64,000 bases of DNA from Phylloscopus collybita (Eukaryota > Chordata > Aves > Passeriformes > Phylloscopidae). The notes under the pieces are model-generated. The model was not told where the DNA came from and ran no database searches. It was given only the letters and a program-made list of their open reading frames with translations. Shown piece by piece: positions 62,783-64,000 of the stretch. Numbering within the stretch: the stretch's first letter is position 1; every line of letters begins with the position of its first letter. The translations under genes were made by a program, and so were the position numbers. The DNA is taken from assembly GCA_027886175.1 (NCBI GenBank), contig JAJNNQ010000003.1:4131501-4195500 (forward strand), read 5' to 3'.

Positions 62783-63945
62783 GTGAGCTGATGTGTATTC
62801 TCCCCTCCCTCCCCCTAAATCCAGAAGGATGATCTGTGTGTCCAGAGGAAAAGCTTCTTGCAAGTTTGTTTGTTCAGAACTGACACTTGTTCTGACTTTG
62901 AGTGTCTCTCCAGTCTGTTTTGGAGATGGCCCTGTGACTCCCCAGGTAATTAGTGACATGCTTGCCAGTAATTCCATTGCCAGCATGTGGCTTTATCTTT
63001 CTGGTTTAGCTGTAGCTGTGGTAACCTCACATCATTTTCTGGATCCAAGGTGATTGAACCCAAAGCAATCAGACATAGCACAAAGGCCAATAAATTGACA
63101 GGAGTAAGTGAATATAAGGGTATAAGAAAATATGTACCACAAAGAGTAAAACACCACCTAACTCAGTGTCCTGCCCCAGTGGCCAGGAGAAGATACCTAA
63201 CTCAGAGCACAGGAACAAATCAATAATAAATTCAGGATAATTCCTTTATTCCCAGGGTCCTATCTCACAGACAAAGAGAGGTGATGTCTATATTTAATGG
63301 TAGCTCATGATGTATTTTTGTTCCACCAATGTGTCCAGCTGGTTTTTGAGCCAAGCTTTCAGCATCCCTACTGCTGTATTAGATCACACAGCTGGGGTAA
63401 AGGAGAGGGAAAAGAAGTTAATGAAATGCTTTTGGTTTGGCTTCAGTTGAAAGAGGAAACCATTCCACTTGTATGCAACATCCTTCTCAACAGTAATTCC
63501 GAATCTACAATAATCACAATGGCAGTTGGCCCTTTCTGGGCTGTGTCTTCACTGCCTGGTTCTGCAATGCTTCTTTTTGCAGCCTGCCCCACAGCTGACA
63601 GACACTAACCTTAAACACAAGCTGTTTGAACCTTCACTTCCACTCCATGGCTTTCTTGGAACTCAGCCACTTGCTTCTCTCCAGCTCTGCCATTCTGATG
63701 GCTGAGAATAAACTTGTTCCATGTGTGACTCAGTCAAGATCAGCTCTGTACTCCAGAGTGGTAGGAATTCACCATCCAGCACCTTACACATTCCCTTGCC
63801 CATTTTCCATCCCTCAGTCCTTTCTTAGGGATCTGCTTGAAGTGATGGGTTTGCTCCGTGTGCTGCTCCATGCCCAGCTGTCCTGGGAAGGGGAAGAGCT
63901 CCTGCAATTTAGTGTTTCACAAAGGTGAATTAAAATTTCTGTAAG

Positions 63946-63982
<37 letters not shown>
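63946..63982. repeat. Uninterrupted A37 tract
   Basis: 37 consecutive A residues lie near the window end. The preceding sequence has no recognisable retroposon body. Confidence 0.97.
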
Positions 63983-63987
<5 letters not shown>

Positions 63988-64000
63988 TAACCAGATATTC

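Larger units (their letters stand above)
58791..64000. other. Intergenic region downstream of SAMD7
   Basis: I recognise no gene. In human the next gene is SEC62, which would lie beyond the window. Contents are a CR1 relic, a (GAT)n run, a long polypyrimidine tract and a terminal A37 tract. Confidence 0.65.

Noticed and set aside
62480..62986. 168-codon minus-strand frame with a Gly/Arg/Lys/Glu repeat
   Set aside because: The repeat portion is translation of the GGAA microsatellite, and the flanks show no homology.

Overview
The window looks like a piece of a bird nuclear genome. It has spliced vertebrate genes with GT-AG introns, mostly 0.1 to 2.5 kb long. It also has degenerate CR1 retroposon 3' ends of the avian type (about 38060, 48223 and 60868) and no mammalian SINE or L1 sequence. 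I cannot name the species. The gene order matches the human 3q26.2 block MYNN - LRRC34 - (LRRIQ4) - LRRC31 - SAMD7. I identified the genes by translating exons and comparing them with family sequences from memory; no database was searched.

Layout. (1) 994-4171, plus strand: the last five coding exons of MYNN (myoneurin, a BTB-zinc finger factor). They carry six C2H2 fingers and the C-terminal tail, followed by a long AT-rich 3' UTR ending near 7610. (2) 10058-18360, minus strand: LRRC34, converging on MYNN. Ten coding exons give an ORF of 417 codons plus stop. A non-coding first exon lies in a short CpG-rich promoter. (3) 18463-19143: a minisatellite of 26 copies of a 26-bp unit, directly upstream of the LRRC34 promoter. 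(4) 19144-23859: a gap where mammals carry LRRIQ4 on the plus strand. Only a short LRR-like fragment (about 19631-19712) is visible. (5) 23860-34350, minus strand: complete LRRC31 (10 exons, 579 codons plus stop), with six consecutive exons of exactly 168 bp. (6) 34351-50077: about 15.7 kb with no coding gene recognised. It holds CR1 relics, a T32 tract, several perfect hairpins and a GC-richer patch followed by a TATA-like box. (7) 50079-57496, plus strand: SAMD7 (8 coding exons, 543 codons plus stop) with a C-terminal SAM domain. (8) 57497-64000: the SAMD7 3' UTR and intergenic DNA, with a CR1 relic, a 115-nt pure polypyrimidine tract and a terminal A37 tract.

These genes do not form a pathway. 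They are a conserved syntenic block: a zinc-finger transcription factor, two leucine-rich repeat proteins of ribonuclease-inhibitor-like type, and a photoreceptor Polycomb-associated SAM protein. All exon joins below were checked for reading phase and each model closes in frame. I found no novel system such as a CRISPR array, defence island or endogenous virus. The most unusual features are the promoter minisatellite, the apparent loss of LRRIQ4, the uniform 168-bp exon series in LRRC31 and a predicted 54-bp intron at its start.
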